32,584 nt of DNA. It comes from Smithella sp. SCADC. Lineage in GTDB: Bacteria > Desulfobacterota > Syntrophia > Syntrophales > Smithellaceae. The stretch is taken from contig JQDQ01000073.1 of NCBI GenBank assembly GCA_000747625.2, forward strand, positions 1 through 32,584, read 5' to 3'. The notes below the pieces were generated by a model. That model was not told the origin of the DNA. It saw only the letters and a list, made by a program, of their open reading frames with translations, and did no database searches. Positions 18,220 to 25,557 of this stretch are shown piece by piece (the stretch's first letter is position 1; every line of letters starts with the position of its first letter). The translations under genes and the position numbers were made by a program.

Positions 18220-19479
18220 ATGGATACAAATAATCATCCCTGTTTCAGCGAAGGCGCCAGACACCGCACCGGACGGATTCATCTGCCCGTGGCGCCGAAT
18301 TGCAATATGCAGTGCAACTACTGTAATCGGGACTTTGAATGCTTGAACGAATCCCGGCCCGGCGTGTCGAGCGCCATCCTGCTGCCCAGGCAGGCGGCGG
18401 ATTATCTCGACGAGGTTCTGGACAGGATCAAAAATATAGCCGTGGTGGGAATAGCAGGTCCCGGCGATCCCTTCGCCAATCCGGCCCAGACCTTGGAGAC
18501 ACTTGGGCTGGTCAGGGAAAGACATCCGGAAATAATGCTGTGCGTGGCGACCAATGGTTTGGCGCTTGCCGGCTACGTGGATGAACTGGCGGATCTCCAA
18601 GTCAGCCATGTCACCGTAACGGTCAATGCGATTGACCCGGCAATTGCCCAAAAAATATACGCCTGGGCCAGATTGCCCGGCCATGTCTATCGGGGCGCCG
18701 ATGCCGCTGGGATAATAATCGAAAATCAGCAAAAAGCGATACGGCTGCTCAAGGCAAAAGGCCTTACCGTTAAGATCAATACGGTGGTTATTCCCGGAAT
18801 AAACGATCATCATGTTGTGGAAATTGCAAAAACCATGAAGGAGTTGAAAGCGGATATTTTCAACGCCATCCCCATGTATCATGTGGCCGGCACTCCCTTT
18901 GCGGGTATTGCCCCGCTGCCGGAGGACAAGATCGCCACACTTCGCAAAGCAGCGGGCTCCTACCTTCCCCAAATGAACCATTGCAGCCGCTGCCGCGCCG
19001 ATGCGGCAGGCCTGATCGGTGAAAAACAAAATCAGGAGATCGTGGATCTTCTGAAGAAGGCTTCCTTGCCCGGAAAAGACAAAGCCAGACCATATGTAGC
19101 CGTAGCCAGCATGGAGGGCATCTTTGTGAATCAGCACTTAGGTGAATCCGCAGGCCTCTGGATATACGGTTTGGAAAACGGGAAAGCCGTTCTGCAAGAG
19201 CGCCGGAACACACCGGCTGCAGGCGGAGGCCAGGAACGCTGGGAAGCAATGGCCCTTCTGCTTCAAGACTGCAATACAATTCTCGCCAGCGGTATCGGTC
19301 CCAGCCCTCTGGCCATTCTTGAACAAAGAGGCTTTCAAATCTTGGTTATGGACGGTCTGGCCAAAGAGGGAGTGGAAGCAATCCTTACGGGAAAAGCTAT
19401 CCCCAAAATACTTCTGCGTACGGCAGGTCATTGCGGCATTGGCAAGCAATGCAGCGGGAATGGCATGGGGTGCGGATAA
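18220..19479 (+). CDS. nifB: NifB radical SAM enzyme with C-terminal NifX-like domain
   Basis: NifB makes the NifB-cofactor, the carbide-containing iron-sulfur core of FeMo-cofactor. The radical SAM motif is CNMQCNYC (Cys28, 32, 35), preceded by GRIHLPVAPN and followed by NRDFEC. GIAGPGDPFANP, TVTVNAID, KINTVVIPGIND and MYHVAGTPFAG follow. The two further cluster cysteines are in HCSRCRADAAGLIGE. From about residue 290 a dinitrogenase iron-molybdenum cofactor (NifX/NafY) domain is fused (VAVASMEGIFVNQHLGES). The end is cysteine- and glycine-rich (HCGIGKQCSGNGMGCG). No separate nifX gene exists in the window, so the fused domain probably takes that role. Length 419 residues, typical of the two-domain form. 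Confidence 0.97.
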   Translation: MDTNNHPCFSEGARHRTGRIHLPVAPNCNMQCNYCNRDFECLNESRPGVSSAILLPRQAADYLDEVLDRIKNIAVVGIAGPGDPFANPAQTLETLGLVRERHPEIMLCVATNGLALAGYVDELADLQVSHVTVTVNAIDPAIAQKIYAWARLPGHVYRGADAAGIIIENQQKAIRLLKAKGLTVKINTVVIPGINDHHVVEIAKTMKELKADIFNAIPMYHVAGTPFAGIAPLPEDKIATLRKAAGSYLPQMNHCSRCRADAAGLIGEKQNQEIVDLLKKASLPGKDKARPYVAVASMEGIFVNQHLGESAGLWIYGLENGKAVLQERRNTPAAGGGQERWEAMALLLQDCNTILASGIGPSPLAILEQRGFQILVMDGLAKEGVEAILTGKAIPKILLRTAGHCGIGKQCSGNGMGCG

Positions 19480-19489
19480 TCAGAAATAA

Positions 19490-19717
19490 AAAGACTCCCT
19501 GCAGTTGCTTCAGTACATGGAACGGGAGCTTTCCGACCGGGGTTTGACGGATGTCATCGTTTCGAGCACCGGTTGCCTTAAAGTTTGCGACCGGGGACCG
19601 GCCATGGTGATCTACCCGGAAAACTGGTGGTACGGTAAGGTCGAGAATGAATCAGTGATTGACGAAATCATCGATGCCCTGGAAGACGGCAAAACGGCGG
19701 AAAAATATATCTTATAG
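19490..19717 (+). pseudogene. N-terminally truncated [2Fe-2S] ferredoxin of the nif-associated type
   Basis: The open part reads KDSLQLLQYMERELSDRGLT, then SSTGCLKVCDRGPAMVIYPE and NWWYGKVENESVIDEIIDAL. This matches the thioredoxin-fold [2Fe-2S] ferredoxins often found next to nifB. From family knowledge the intact protein starts about 25-30 residues earlier with a segment supplying two of the four cluster cysteines. Here a stop (TAA at 19487-19489) and the nifB end directly precede the conserved core, so only GCLKVC remains. The ORF-track start TTG 19505 has no good ribosome-binding site. Without the first two cysteines it cannot bind a normal cluster. Probably a deletion relic rather than a working electron donor. 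Confidence 0.7.
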
Positions 19718-19987
19718 AAAGATGAATGCAGAGTTGTTTCCGCACTTGATTTCATGAACAGGCGGAAGCTGAGGGAAGACGTTAAACGGTTAAGGGATGA
19801 AATGACTTTCCCGGTTATTTACGTTACCCATGACATTCAAGAGGCATTCTCTCTGGCCAGCGAAATATTGCCTGTTGCCGGGGGGAAAATCGATAAAGGC
19901 TGGTTGCAAAGATCCATTTCTTCCGCGCCATCAACCGGCGCACCTGCCAAAGCGGCGCGTGCGACACGGCTGGCGCTGGCTTTATAA
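19718..19987 (+). pseudogene. C-terminal fragment of an ABC transporter ATPase, probably ModC
   Basis: In the same frame as the ferredoxin relic and directly after its stop, the sequence reads DECRVVSALDFMNRRKLRED and then FPVIYVTHDIQEAFSLASEI. This is the Walker B/D-loop (SALD) and H-loop (THD) of an ABC ATPase. The Walker A and signature motif are absent, so the protein cannot work. The end (WLQRSISSAPSTGAPAKAAR) looks frameshifted. ModC, the molybdate importer ATPase, is the likeliest source because mod genes often neighbour nif genes and the segment is ModC-like, but other importers of the family are possible. Confidence 0.65.
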
Positions 19988-20004
19988 TTTTATGGGTTAA
20001 AACT

Positions 20005-20481
20005 ATGAAGAATATTCGCATCAGGAAAGGAGACCCCGGAGATATCGAGGCGATGGTAACTTTTCTTCATCATCTTTTTGCCCTGGAAGAAGACTTTGCC
20101 ATCGATGCTGATAAAAATAGGGCAGGCCTGCAACTGCTGCTTGCGGACCAGCGTGTCAGGACAATTTTTGTTGCCGAAGCGGCGGGCATGGTTTTGGGCA
20201 TGGTTACAGCCCAGATCGTCGTCTCGACATCCAGCGGCGGATACTCGATTTTACTGGAAGACATGTATGTCGATGCCGGATTCCGGCGGAAGGGCATCGG
20301 AACAAAGCTTTTGGCACAGGTGCTTGTCTGGGGTTCCGCGCAGGGAGCGGGTCGCGTTCAACTCGTTGCCGACGTCACGAATATCGGGGCATTGATGTTT
20401 TACCGGCAGGCAGGCCTGCTGACGAGCCGGATGACCGCGCTCTACGGAACCCTGGACGCCATCAACAAAAAAATAACATGA
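20005..20481 (+). CDS. GNAT family N-acetyltransferase
   Basis: 158-residue single-domain GNAT. The opening IRIRKGDPGDIEAMVTFLHH is standard. ILLEDMYVDAGFRRKGIGTK contains the acetyl-CoA pyrophosphate-binding RRKGIG loop, and NIGALMFYRQAGL is the C-terminal motif B region. Substrate unknown. The stop overlaps the start of the homocitrate-synthase-like gene (ATGA), so it is translated with it as part of the nif operon tail. Similar GNATs appear near nif genes in some anaerobes, but I cannot assign a nitrogen-fixation role. Confidence 0.85.
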   Translation: MKNIRIRKGDPGDIEAMVTFLHHLFALEEDFAIDADKNRAGLQLLLADQRVRTIFVAEAAGMVLGMVTAQIVVSTSSGGYSILLEDMYVDAGFRRKGIGTKLLAQVLVWGSAQGAGRVQLVADVTNIGALMFYRQAGLLTSRMTALYGTLDAINKKIT

Positions 20482-21668
20482 TCCGTATGGAAAGAGCTAT
20501 GCAGGGGAAAAGAATTTTCATATATGATACGACCTTGCGGGAGGGAGAACAATCCCCCGGCGCCGGCATGATGCCTGACGAAAAGCTTCGCCTGGCGCGG
20601 CAACTGGAGATACTGGGTGTGGACATTATTGAAGCGGGATTTCCTGTCTCCTCCGCGGGAGAATTCATCGCCGTTCGTCAGATAGCCCGGAAAATCAGGG
20701 GCTGTCAGATCGCCGCCATGACCAGAGCAAGAATCACCGACATCAACAGGACATGGGAAGCCATCCGGGAAGCGGCAGATCCCCGCATCCATATTATTCT
20801 TCCTGCTTCCGATATTCTGCTTCAATATCAGTTAAAAAAAAGCCGGCAGGAAATAATGGAAATAACAAAAATGTCCGTAGCCCATGCCCGAACCTATACG
20901 GACGACATCGAGTTTTCGCCCATGGATGCGACAAGAACGGATAAGGATTTTCTGTGCAGGCTTCTGGAGGCGGCCATCGATGCGGGCGCAAAGACCGTTA
21001 ATATTGCCGATACGGTGGGTTATGCCATTCCTACTGAATTCGGCGAGTTGATCCGCTACGTATCAGCCAACGTCAAAAATATCGGAGATCATATCCTTTC
21101 CGTCCATTGTCACGACGACCTGGGCCTCGCTGTGGCCAATACACTGGCCGCCGTGGAACAGGGCGTAAGCCAGGTGAAATGCACCATCAACGGCATCGGT
21201 GAACGGGCAGGCAACGCCGCGCTGGAAGAAGTGGTCATGACCTTAAAGACAAGAAACGATCGCTTCGGTGTGCGGATGAGAATCAAAACGGAGCAGATAT
21301 ACAAGACATCTCAACTTCTGACGGAGATCACCGGGATTCCCGTTCAGCCCAACAAGGCTATAGTGGGCGCCAATGCTTTTGCCCATGAAGCGGGTATCCA
21401 TCAGGATGGATTACTCAAAGATACGCGAACCTATGAAATCATGACACCCCAATCCGCAGGCGCTCCGGAAAACCGGTTTATCTTGGGCAAGCATTCCGGC
21501 CGTCATGCTATCCGGAGTTATATTGAAAAAACTGGTTACATCGTTAACGAAAGCCAACTGGATGACATTACGACCCGGTTCAAGGGAATGGCTGATCACT
21601 GTAAAAATATATCTGATGCAGAGCTGGACGCCATTGTAAAAAAAGTAGTCACATTATGCTCATCGTGA
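20478..21668 (+). CDS. nifV: Homocitrate synthase-like protein (NifV position, LeuA-like, no regulatory domain)
   Basis: DRE-TIM metallolyase that condenses acetyl-CoA with a 2-oxo acid. In this context the product is most likely homocitrate, the organic ligand of FeMo-cofactor. Visible marks: [41 protein letters not shown], the metal-binding [13 protein letters not shown] and [28 protein letters not shown] and [10 protein letters not shown] follow. The body looks more like 2-isopropylmalate synthase than Azotobacter NifV, but the protein ends at 396 residues, just where the LeuA allosteric domain would begin. LREGEQ (Glu rather than the usual LeuA Asp) and [12 protein letters not shown] resemble homocitrate synthases. 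ATG 20478 overlaps the GNAT stop; Met8 at 20499 is an alternative start. Isopropylmalate or citramalate synthase cannot be excluded. Confidence 0.78.
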   Translation: MIRMERAMQGKRIFIYDTTLREGEQSPGAGMMPDEKLRLARQLEILGVDIIEAGFPVSSAGEFIAVRQIARKIRGCQIAAMTRARITDINRTWEAIREAADPRIHIILPASDILLQYQLKKSRQEIMEITKMSVAHARTYTDDIEFSPMDATRTDKDFLCRLLEAAIDAGAKTVNIADTVGYAIPTEFGELIRYVSANVKNIGDHILSVHCHDDLGLAVANTLAAVEQGVSQVKCTINGIGERAGNAALEEVVMTLKTRNDRFGVRMRIKTEQIYKTSQLLTEITGIPVQPNKAIVGANAFAHEAGIHQDGLLKDTRTYEIMTPQSAGAPENRFILGKHSGRHAIRSYIEKTGYIVNESQLDDITTRFKGMADHCKNISDAELDAIVKKVVTLCSS

Positions 21669-21678
21669 CGGCTCTAAA

Positions 21679-23124
21679 ATGATAAAATCTATAAAGCTAT
21701 TTGTTCCTTCTTTATTCGCAATCTTTACCATTTTCTTGACTTGCCCGGATATTTGTTGCGCCGCAGCGATTAATTGCACATCCGCCGCTATCGGTTCTTT
21801 ACTGCCGCTCTGGACAGCGCTTCCCTTCGTTGGCATTTTGCTATCCATAGCGCTCATGCCGCTTTTCGCCCCCCATTTCTGGTCTAGTCATTTTTCCAAA
21901 ATTTCCGCTTTCTGGGCGCTGGTTTTTGTTGTGCCGTTTTTGTATTTTTTTCGTGAAGTTGCCCTTCATGAAATAGCCCATATTATCCTCATTGATTTCA
22001 TCCCCTTTATTTTGCTGCTTGGGGCTTTATTTACCGTTGCGGGGGGTATTTATGTAAAAGGGTCTTTGAAAGGAACCCCTGCCGTCAATAGCGTTATTCT
22101 TCTTATCGGAACAATTTTCGCATCCATTGTCGGCACAACCGGGGCATCAATGCTTTTGATCCGTCCGATCCTGCGTTCCAACAATTGGCGCGTATATAAG
22201 GCACATACAGTAGTTTTCTTTATTTTTCTTGTCGGCAATATTGGTGGATCTTTAACACCATTGGGTGATCCGCCTTTATTTTTGGGATTTCTGCATGGGG
22301 TGCCGTTTTTCTGGACAATGCATCTTTTACCGGCAATGGCTTTTGCAAGCATCGTTTTGCTGATAATCTATTTTGTCCTGGATTCTTACTATTTTAGCAA
22401 GGAAAGCAAAATCGCCGTAACTGATCGCGAACCCGAACCTTTCAAACTTGAAGGATCTTGTAATTTTATTTTTCTTGCCGGTATCATTGGCGCGGTGTTG
22501 TTCAGCGGGAACGTCAAATTGGGTGAGATCAATTTATTCGGCGTCCATCAGACGATAGAGAATTTAATTAAAGACGCTATCTTGATTTTGATGGGCATAC
22601 TGTCTCTTGTTTTGACCAGGCCGGAGGTGCGCAAAGGCAATGAGTTCAGTTGGGCGCCAATAAAGGAGGTATCCTGTCTTTTTGCCGGCATTTTTGTGAC
22701 AATCATCCCTGCGCTGGCGATACTCAAAGCCGGTGAACAAGGCGCTCTGGCATTTCTAATCAAATCAGTTAATACACCGGCGCACTATTTCTGGGCATCA
22801 GGGTCGCTTTCGAGTTTTCTGGACAACGCTCCTACTTATCTGACATTTTTCAACAGCGCACTCGGGAAATTTTATCCGGGCATGCCGGAAGCTGATGCCG
22901 TAGCGAGACTTATTGTGGAGAAAATTCCGTATCTTGCCGCCATATCCGCAGGCGCTGTGTTCATGGGCGCCAATAGCTATATCGGCAACGCGCCGAACTT
23001 TATGGTCAAATCCATCGCCGAAGAAGCCGGGGTAGTCATGCCCAGCTTCTTCGGCTACATGTTTAAATACTCTCTTCCTGTTTTGGTTGTCTTGTTTCTT
23101 ATTATGACGTTTGTTTTTTTCTAG
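21679..23124 (+). CDS. NhaD/ArsB-superfamily membrane transporter (putative Na+/H+ antiporter)
   Basis: 481-residue polytopic inner-membrane protein with an N-terminal signal-like segment and about twelve hydrophobic stretches. The repeated elements VGTTGASMLLIRPIL, GNIGGSLTPLGDPPLFLGFL, SSFLDNAPTYLTFFN and MGANSYIGNAPNFMVKSIAE are the half-repeat signatures of the ion transporter (IT) superfamily subset annotated as sodium:proton antiporters. Substrate is not determined by sequence alone; citrate or another anion is possible. It starts 10 bases after the nifV-like stop with no clear ribosome-binding site. Co-transcription with nif genes is plausible, but a functional link is not shown. Confidence 0.82.
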   Translation: MIKSIKLFVPSLFAIFTIFLTCPDICCAAAINCTSAAIGSLLPLWTALPFVGILLSIALMPLFAPHFWSSHFSKISAFWALVFVVPFLYFFREVALHEIAHIILIDFIPFILLLGALFTVAGGIYVKGSLKGTPAVNSVILLIGTIFASIVGTTGASMLLIRPILRSNNWRVYKAHTVVFFIFLVGNIGGSLTPLGDPPLFLGFLHGVPFFWTMHLLPAMAFASIVLLIIYFVLDSYYFSKESKIAVTDREPEPFKLEGSCNFIFLAGIIGAVLFSGNVKLGEINLFGVHQTIENLIKDAILILMGILSLVLTRPEVRKGNEFSWAPIKEVSCLFAGIFVTIIPALAILKAGEQGALAFLIKSVNTPAHYFWASGSLSSFLDNAPTYLTFFNSALGKFYPGMPEADAVARLIVEKIPYLAAISAGAVFMGANSYIGNAPNFMVKSIAEEAGVVMPSFFGYMFKYSLPVLVVLFLIMTFVFF

Positions 23125-23431
23125 AGTGGAAGATGTGTGGTGGTCCCTGTCTTTGATGATTGCCGTCGAAGCATCGATATTCCTACATATCTGAAGGTTA
23201 AGACTTTATATTTGAACTATTTTGTCATTTATTTATCTGTTTTTATCATCCCCTGAGAACCGTAATTCAATTATTTTACTTTTCATCATAATCACTTACG
23301 ACCTTTTACCGGGCCAAATCCAGACAATGGCACGAAGTATGCCTTATCAAAAGACAATGATATTTAAGTTCGAGAAGGCCTTCCCGGATCAAAATATTTA
23401 CAGGTAAAATCTATTCTATTGGAGGTGTGCA
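23125..23431. other. Intergenic region before amtB2
   Basis: 307 AT-rich bases with no gene. The listed ORF at 23222-23407 has no protein-like character. The only clear signal is the -24/-12 promoter at 23328-23343. No TGT-N10-ACA site was found upstream of it by eye. Confidence 0.6.
23328..23343 (+). promoter_or_regulatory. Sigma-54 (-24/-12) promoter of the amtB2 operon
   Basis: TGGCAC-GAAGT-ATGCC has a perfect -24 box and the invariant GC at -12 with correct spacing. It lies 88 bases before the amtB2 start. Together with the amtB1 site it puts both ammonium-transporter units under apparent sigma-54 control. Confidence 0.75.
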
Positions 23432-24934
23432 ATGAAAAAATTAAGTAGCATATTCTTTATTCTGATCGGATTGCTTCTGATCGCAAGCATGCCGGTCTTG
23501 GCGGAGGAAGCTGTTCAGGGCCAGCCGGCGGCGACAGCCGTCACAACAGCAGCTCCGGTCGCTCCGGCGGTGGCAGCCGTCCCAACAGCCGCGCCGGAGA
23601 AAAGTGTTGTGCAGCAGGCACTGGATACAGTCAAAAACCTGCAAGTCGGTATTGATACCACATGGGTTCTCATCACCGCTTTTCTGGTCTTTTTTATGAA
23701 CCTGGGTTTTGCCATGGTGGAATCAGGATTATGCCGGGCAAAAAACACGGTGAACATTCTGGCGAAGAATTTCATTGTCTTTGCCATTGCCTCTGCGGCC
23801 TTTTGGGTGATCGGGTGGGGATTAATGTTTGGAAATGGCAACCCTTTCGTTGGGCTTGAAGGACTTCTGTTCGCCAGCGGCGCCGACAACAGTCCCGCCA
23901 TCGGCGACGCATACAAGGGCGTCTATGCCGCGATCAACTGGACCGGCGTGCCAATGTGGGCGAAATTTTTCTTCCAGCTCGTCTTCGCCGGAACTGCGGC
24001 AACCATTGTGTCGGGTGCCGTTGCGGAACGCATCAAATTTGTTTCATTCATCGTCTTTTCTTTCTTCCTGGTGGGTATATTGTATCCTATAACCGGTCAC
24101 TGGATCTGGGGTGGCGGATTCCTTGTTTCCCTTGGTATGTTTGACTTTGCCGGCTCCACAGTTGTTCATTCCGTCGGCGGCTGGGCAGCGCTTGCAGGCG
24201 TGTTGATGCTGGGAGCTCGCTACGGTAAGTATCGCGCAGACGGATCTGTCAGGCCGATCTTCGGTCATAATATGTCAACGGCCACCCTCGGGGCATTTGT
24301 CCTCTGGTTCGGCTGGTTCGGATTCAATCCTGGTTCCACGATGGGTGTGGGTGACGGTAGTGCCATTGCTCATATCGCAGTGACCACTAACACCGCCGCT
24401 GCCATGGCGATCCTCAGTTCGACGGTCGTCTCCTGGTTGATTCAGAAAAAGCCGGATCTCTCCATGATCCTCAATGGCGCTCTGGCAGGTCTTGTGGCCA
24501 TTACGGCCCCCTGTGCTTTTGTCAGTGTCGGATCATCTGCGATAATCGGCCTGATTGCCGGAGTGCTTGTAGTTCTGGCGGTCATGATGTTCGACAGACT
24601 TAAAATCGACGATCCCGTTGGCGCTCTTTCGGTTCACTTGGTCAATGGGATCTGGGGAACTTTGGCGGTCGGTCTTTTCGCCGTGGACAAAATCACTGGA
24701 ACTGCCACTGGAAATGGCCTTTTCTCCGGCGGCGGTTTCAAGCTTCTCGGCGCACAGGCTACCGGTGTCGTGGCCGTTGGCGCCTTTACATTAATCGCGT
24801 CGTTGGTGATCTGGTACATCATTAAACTGGCATTGGGTATGAGGGTGTCGCGGGAGGAAGAAATCGCAGGCTTGGATCTCGGCGAACACGGTTCTAAGGC
24901 TTATCCTGATTTCCAGGGATTCCTGACGAAATAA
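23432..24934 (+). CDS. amtB: Ammonium transporter AmtB (copy 2) with secretory leader
   Basis: 500-residue Amt protein. It opens with a signal peptide (KKLSSIFFILIGLLLIASMP, cleavage probably after VLA) and an Ala/Pro-rich linker, which copy 1 lacks; such leaders are known in other Amt proteins. The channel part has DTTWVLITAFLVFFMNLGFA, HWIWGGGFL, the pore His in GSTVVHSVGG and the second in GALSVHLVNGIWG, WFGWFGFNPGST and the GlnK-binding tail GMRVSREEEIAGLDLGEHG. It begins after TTGGAGG. glnK2 follows after 45 bases. It heads a four-gene unit: amtB2, glnK2, a small HTH gene and a beta-barrel gene. Confidence 0.95.
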   Translation: MKKLSSIFFILIGLLLIASMPVLAEEAVQGQPAATAVTTAAPVAPAVAAVPTAAPEKSVVQQALDTVKNLQVGIDTTWVLITAFLVFFMNLGFAMVESGLCRAKNTVNILAKNFIVFAIASAAFWVIGWGLMFGNGNPFVGLEGLLFASGADNSPAIGDAYKGVYAAINWTGVPMWAKFFFQLVFAGTAATIVSGAVAERIKFVSFIVFSFFLVGILYPITGHWIWGGGFLVSLGMFDFAGSTVVHSVGGWAALAGVLMLGARYGKYRADGSVRPIFGHNMSTATLGAFVLWFGWFGFNPGSTMGVGDGSAIAHIAVTTNTAAAMAILSSTVVSWLIQKKPDLSMILNGALAGLVAITAPCAFVSVGSSAIIGLIAGVLVVLAVMMFDRLKIDDPVGALSVHLVNGIWGTLAVGLFAVDKITGTATGNGLFSGGGFKLLGAQATGVVAVGAFTLIASLVIWYIIKLALGMRVSREEEIAGLDLGEHGSKAYPDFQGFLTK

Positions 24935-24979
24935 GAACCATCGTCGTCAAGACCCAATTTCTAAAAAAGGAGAATGATT

Positions 24980-25321
24980 ATGAAACTTATTATAGCAATA
25001 GTACAACCGGAGAAACTGACAGATGTCAAGCAGGCGCTTTCCGAAGCGAAGGTGGGGAAAATGACCGTGTCCAATGTTATCGGCTGCGGGTCTCAAGGTG
25101 GATACACAGAATCATATCGAGGGGCATTTACCGACGTCAACCTTTTGGACAAGGTCCGCTTCGAAATTGTCGTGAACGACAATTTCGTCAAACCAACCGT
25201 GGACGCCATTATCAAAGGTGCCCGATCTGGAAAAATCGGAGATGGCAAAATCTTTGTTGTGCCCCTTGAGGAGTGCATTCGGGTGCGCACGGGCGAAACA
25301 GGGAACATTGCCGTTGGCTGA
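24980..25321 (+). CDS. glnK: PII signalling protein GlnK (copy 2), lacks Tyr51
   Basis: 113-residue PII protein, the presumed gate of AmtB2. [40 protein letters not shown] and [23 protein letters not shown] show the fold and nucleotide site. The T-loop is odd: Arg38 and Lys40 of the enteric protein are Ser and Gly, and position 51 is Thr, so Tyr uridylylation is excluded at that place. Of two in-frame ATGs I chose 24980, since AGGAG is seven bases away; 24974 would be too close to it. The end overlaps the GAGG start signal of the next gene. Confidence 0.94.
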   Translation: MKLIIAIVQPEKLTDVKQALSEAKVGKMTVSNVIGCGSQGGYTESYRGAFTDVNLLDKVRFEIVVNDNFVKPTVDAIIKGARSGKIGDGKIFVVPLEECIRVRTGETGNIAVG

Positions 25322-25330
25322 GGTTATCTT

Positions 25331-25552
25331 ATGGATAGCAATACATTAAATAGCAGAGAGAAGGTGCTGGAACGTTGCGTTTATGACTGCGAAAAAACAG
25401 TCATCCGGCATGCATTGACTAGGACAAGAGGCAATCAAGCAGCAGCAGCCAGAATTTTAGGAACTACAAAACGCATTCTGGCATACAAGGTCCATAAATA
25501 CGGGATTGATTGTGAAGAATTCAAACATGGATGGAGTGTAAAGGAGAATTAA
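25331..25552 (+). CDS. Stand-alone NifA-type helix-turn-helix protein
   Basis: A 73-residue protein consisting almost only of a Fis/NifA-type DNA-binding domain: CEKTVIRHALTRTRGNQAAA then RILGTTKRILAYKVHKYGID. Hand alignment with the C-terminus of the NifA in this window (LEKEMIASALKRCRGN... to GIDPKKMK) gives 25 identities over 46 positions without gaps. There is no AAA+ or sensor domain, so it cannot activate sigma-54. It could repress, compete with NifA at its sites, or act as a Fis-like architectural factor. GAGG inside the glnK2 stop region precedes the ATG by seven bases, so it is translated with glnK2. A decayed homologue sits at the equivalent place after glnK1. I know no named family member; the function is inferred. 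Confidence 0.85.
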   Translation: MDSNTLNSREKVLERCVYDCEKTVIRHALTRTRGNQAAAARILGTTKRILAYKVHKYGIDCEEFKHGWSVKEN

Positions 25553-25557
25553 ATACT

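Noticed and set aside
20005-20481. GNAT gene as a DraG/DraT-type or NifZ-like nif accessory
   Set aside because: The RRKGIG acetyl-CoA loop and GNAT layout are plain; nothing supports an ADP-ribosylation or assembly role.
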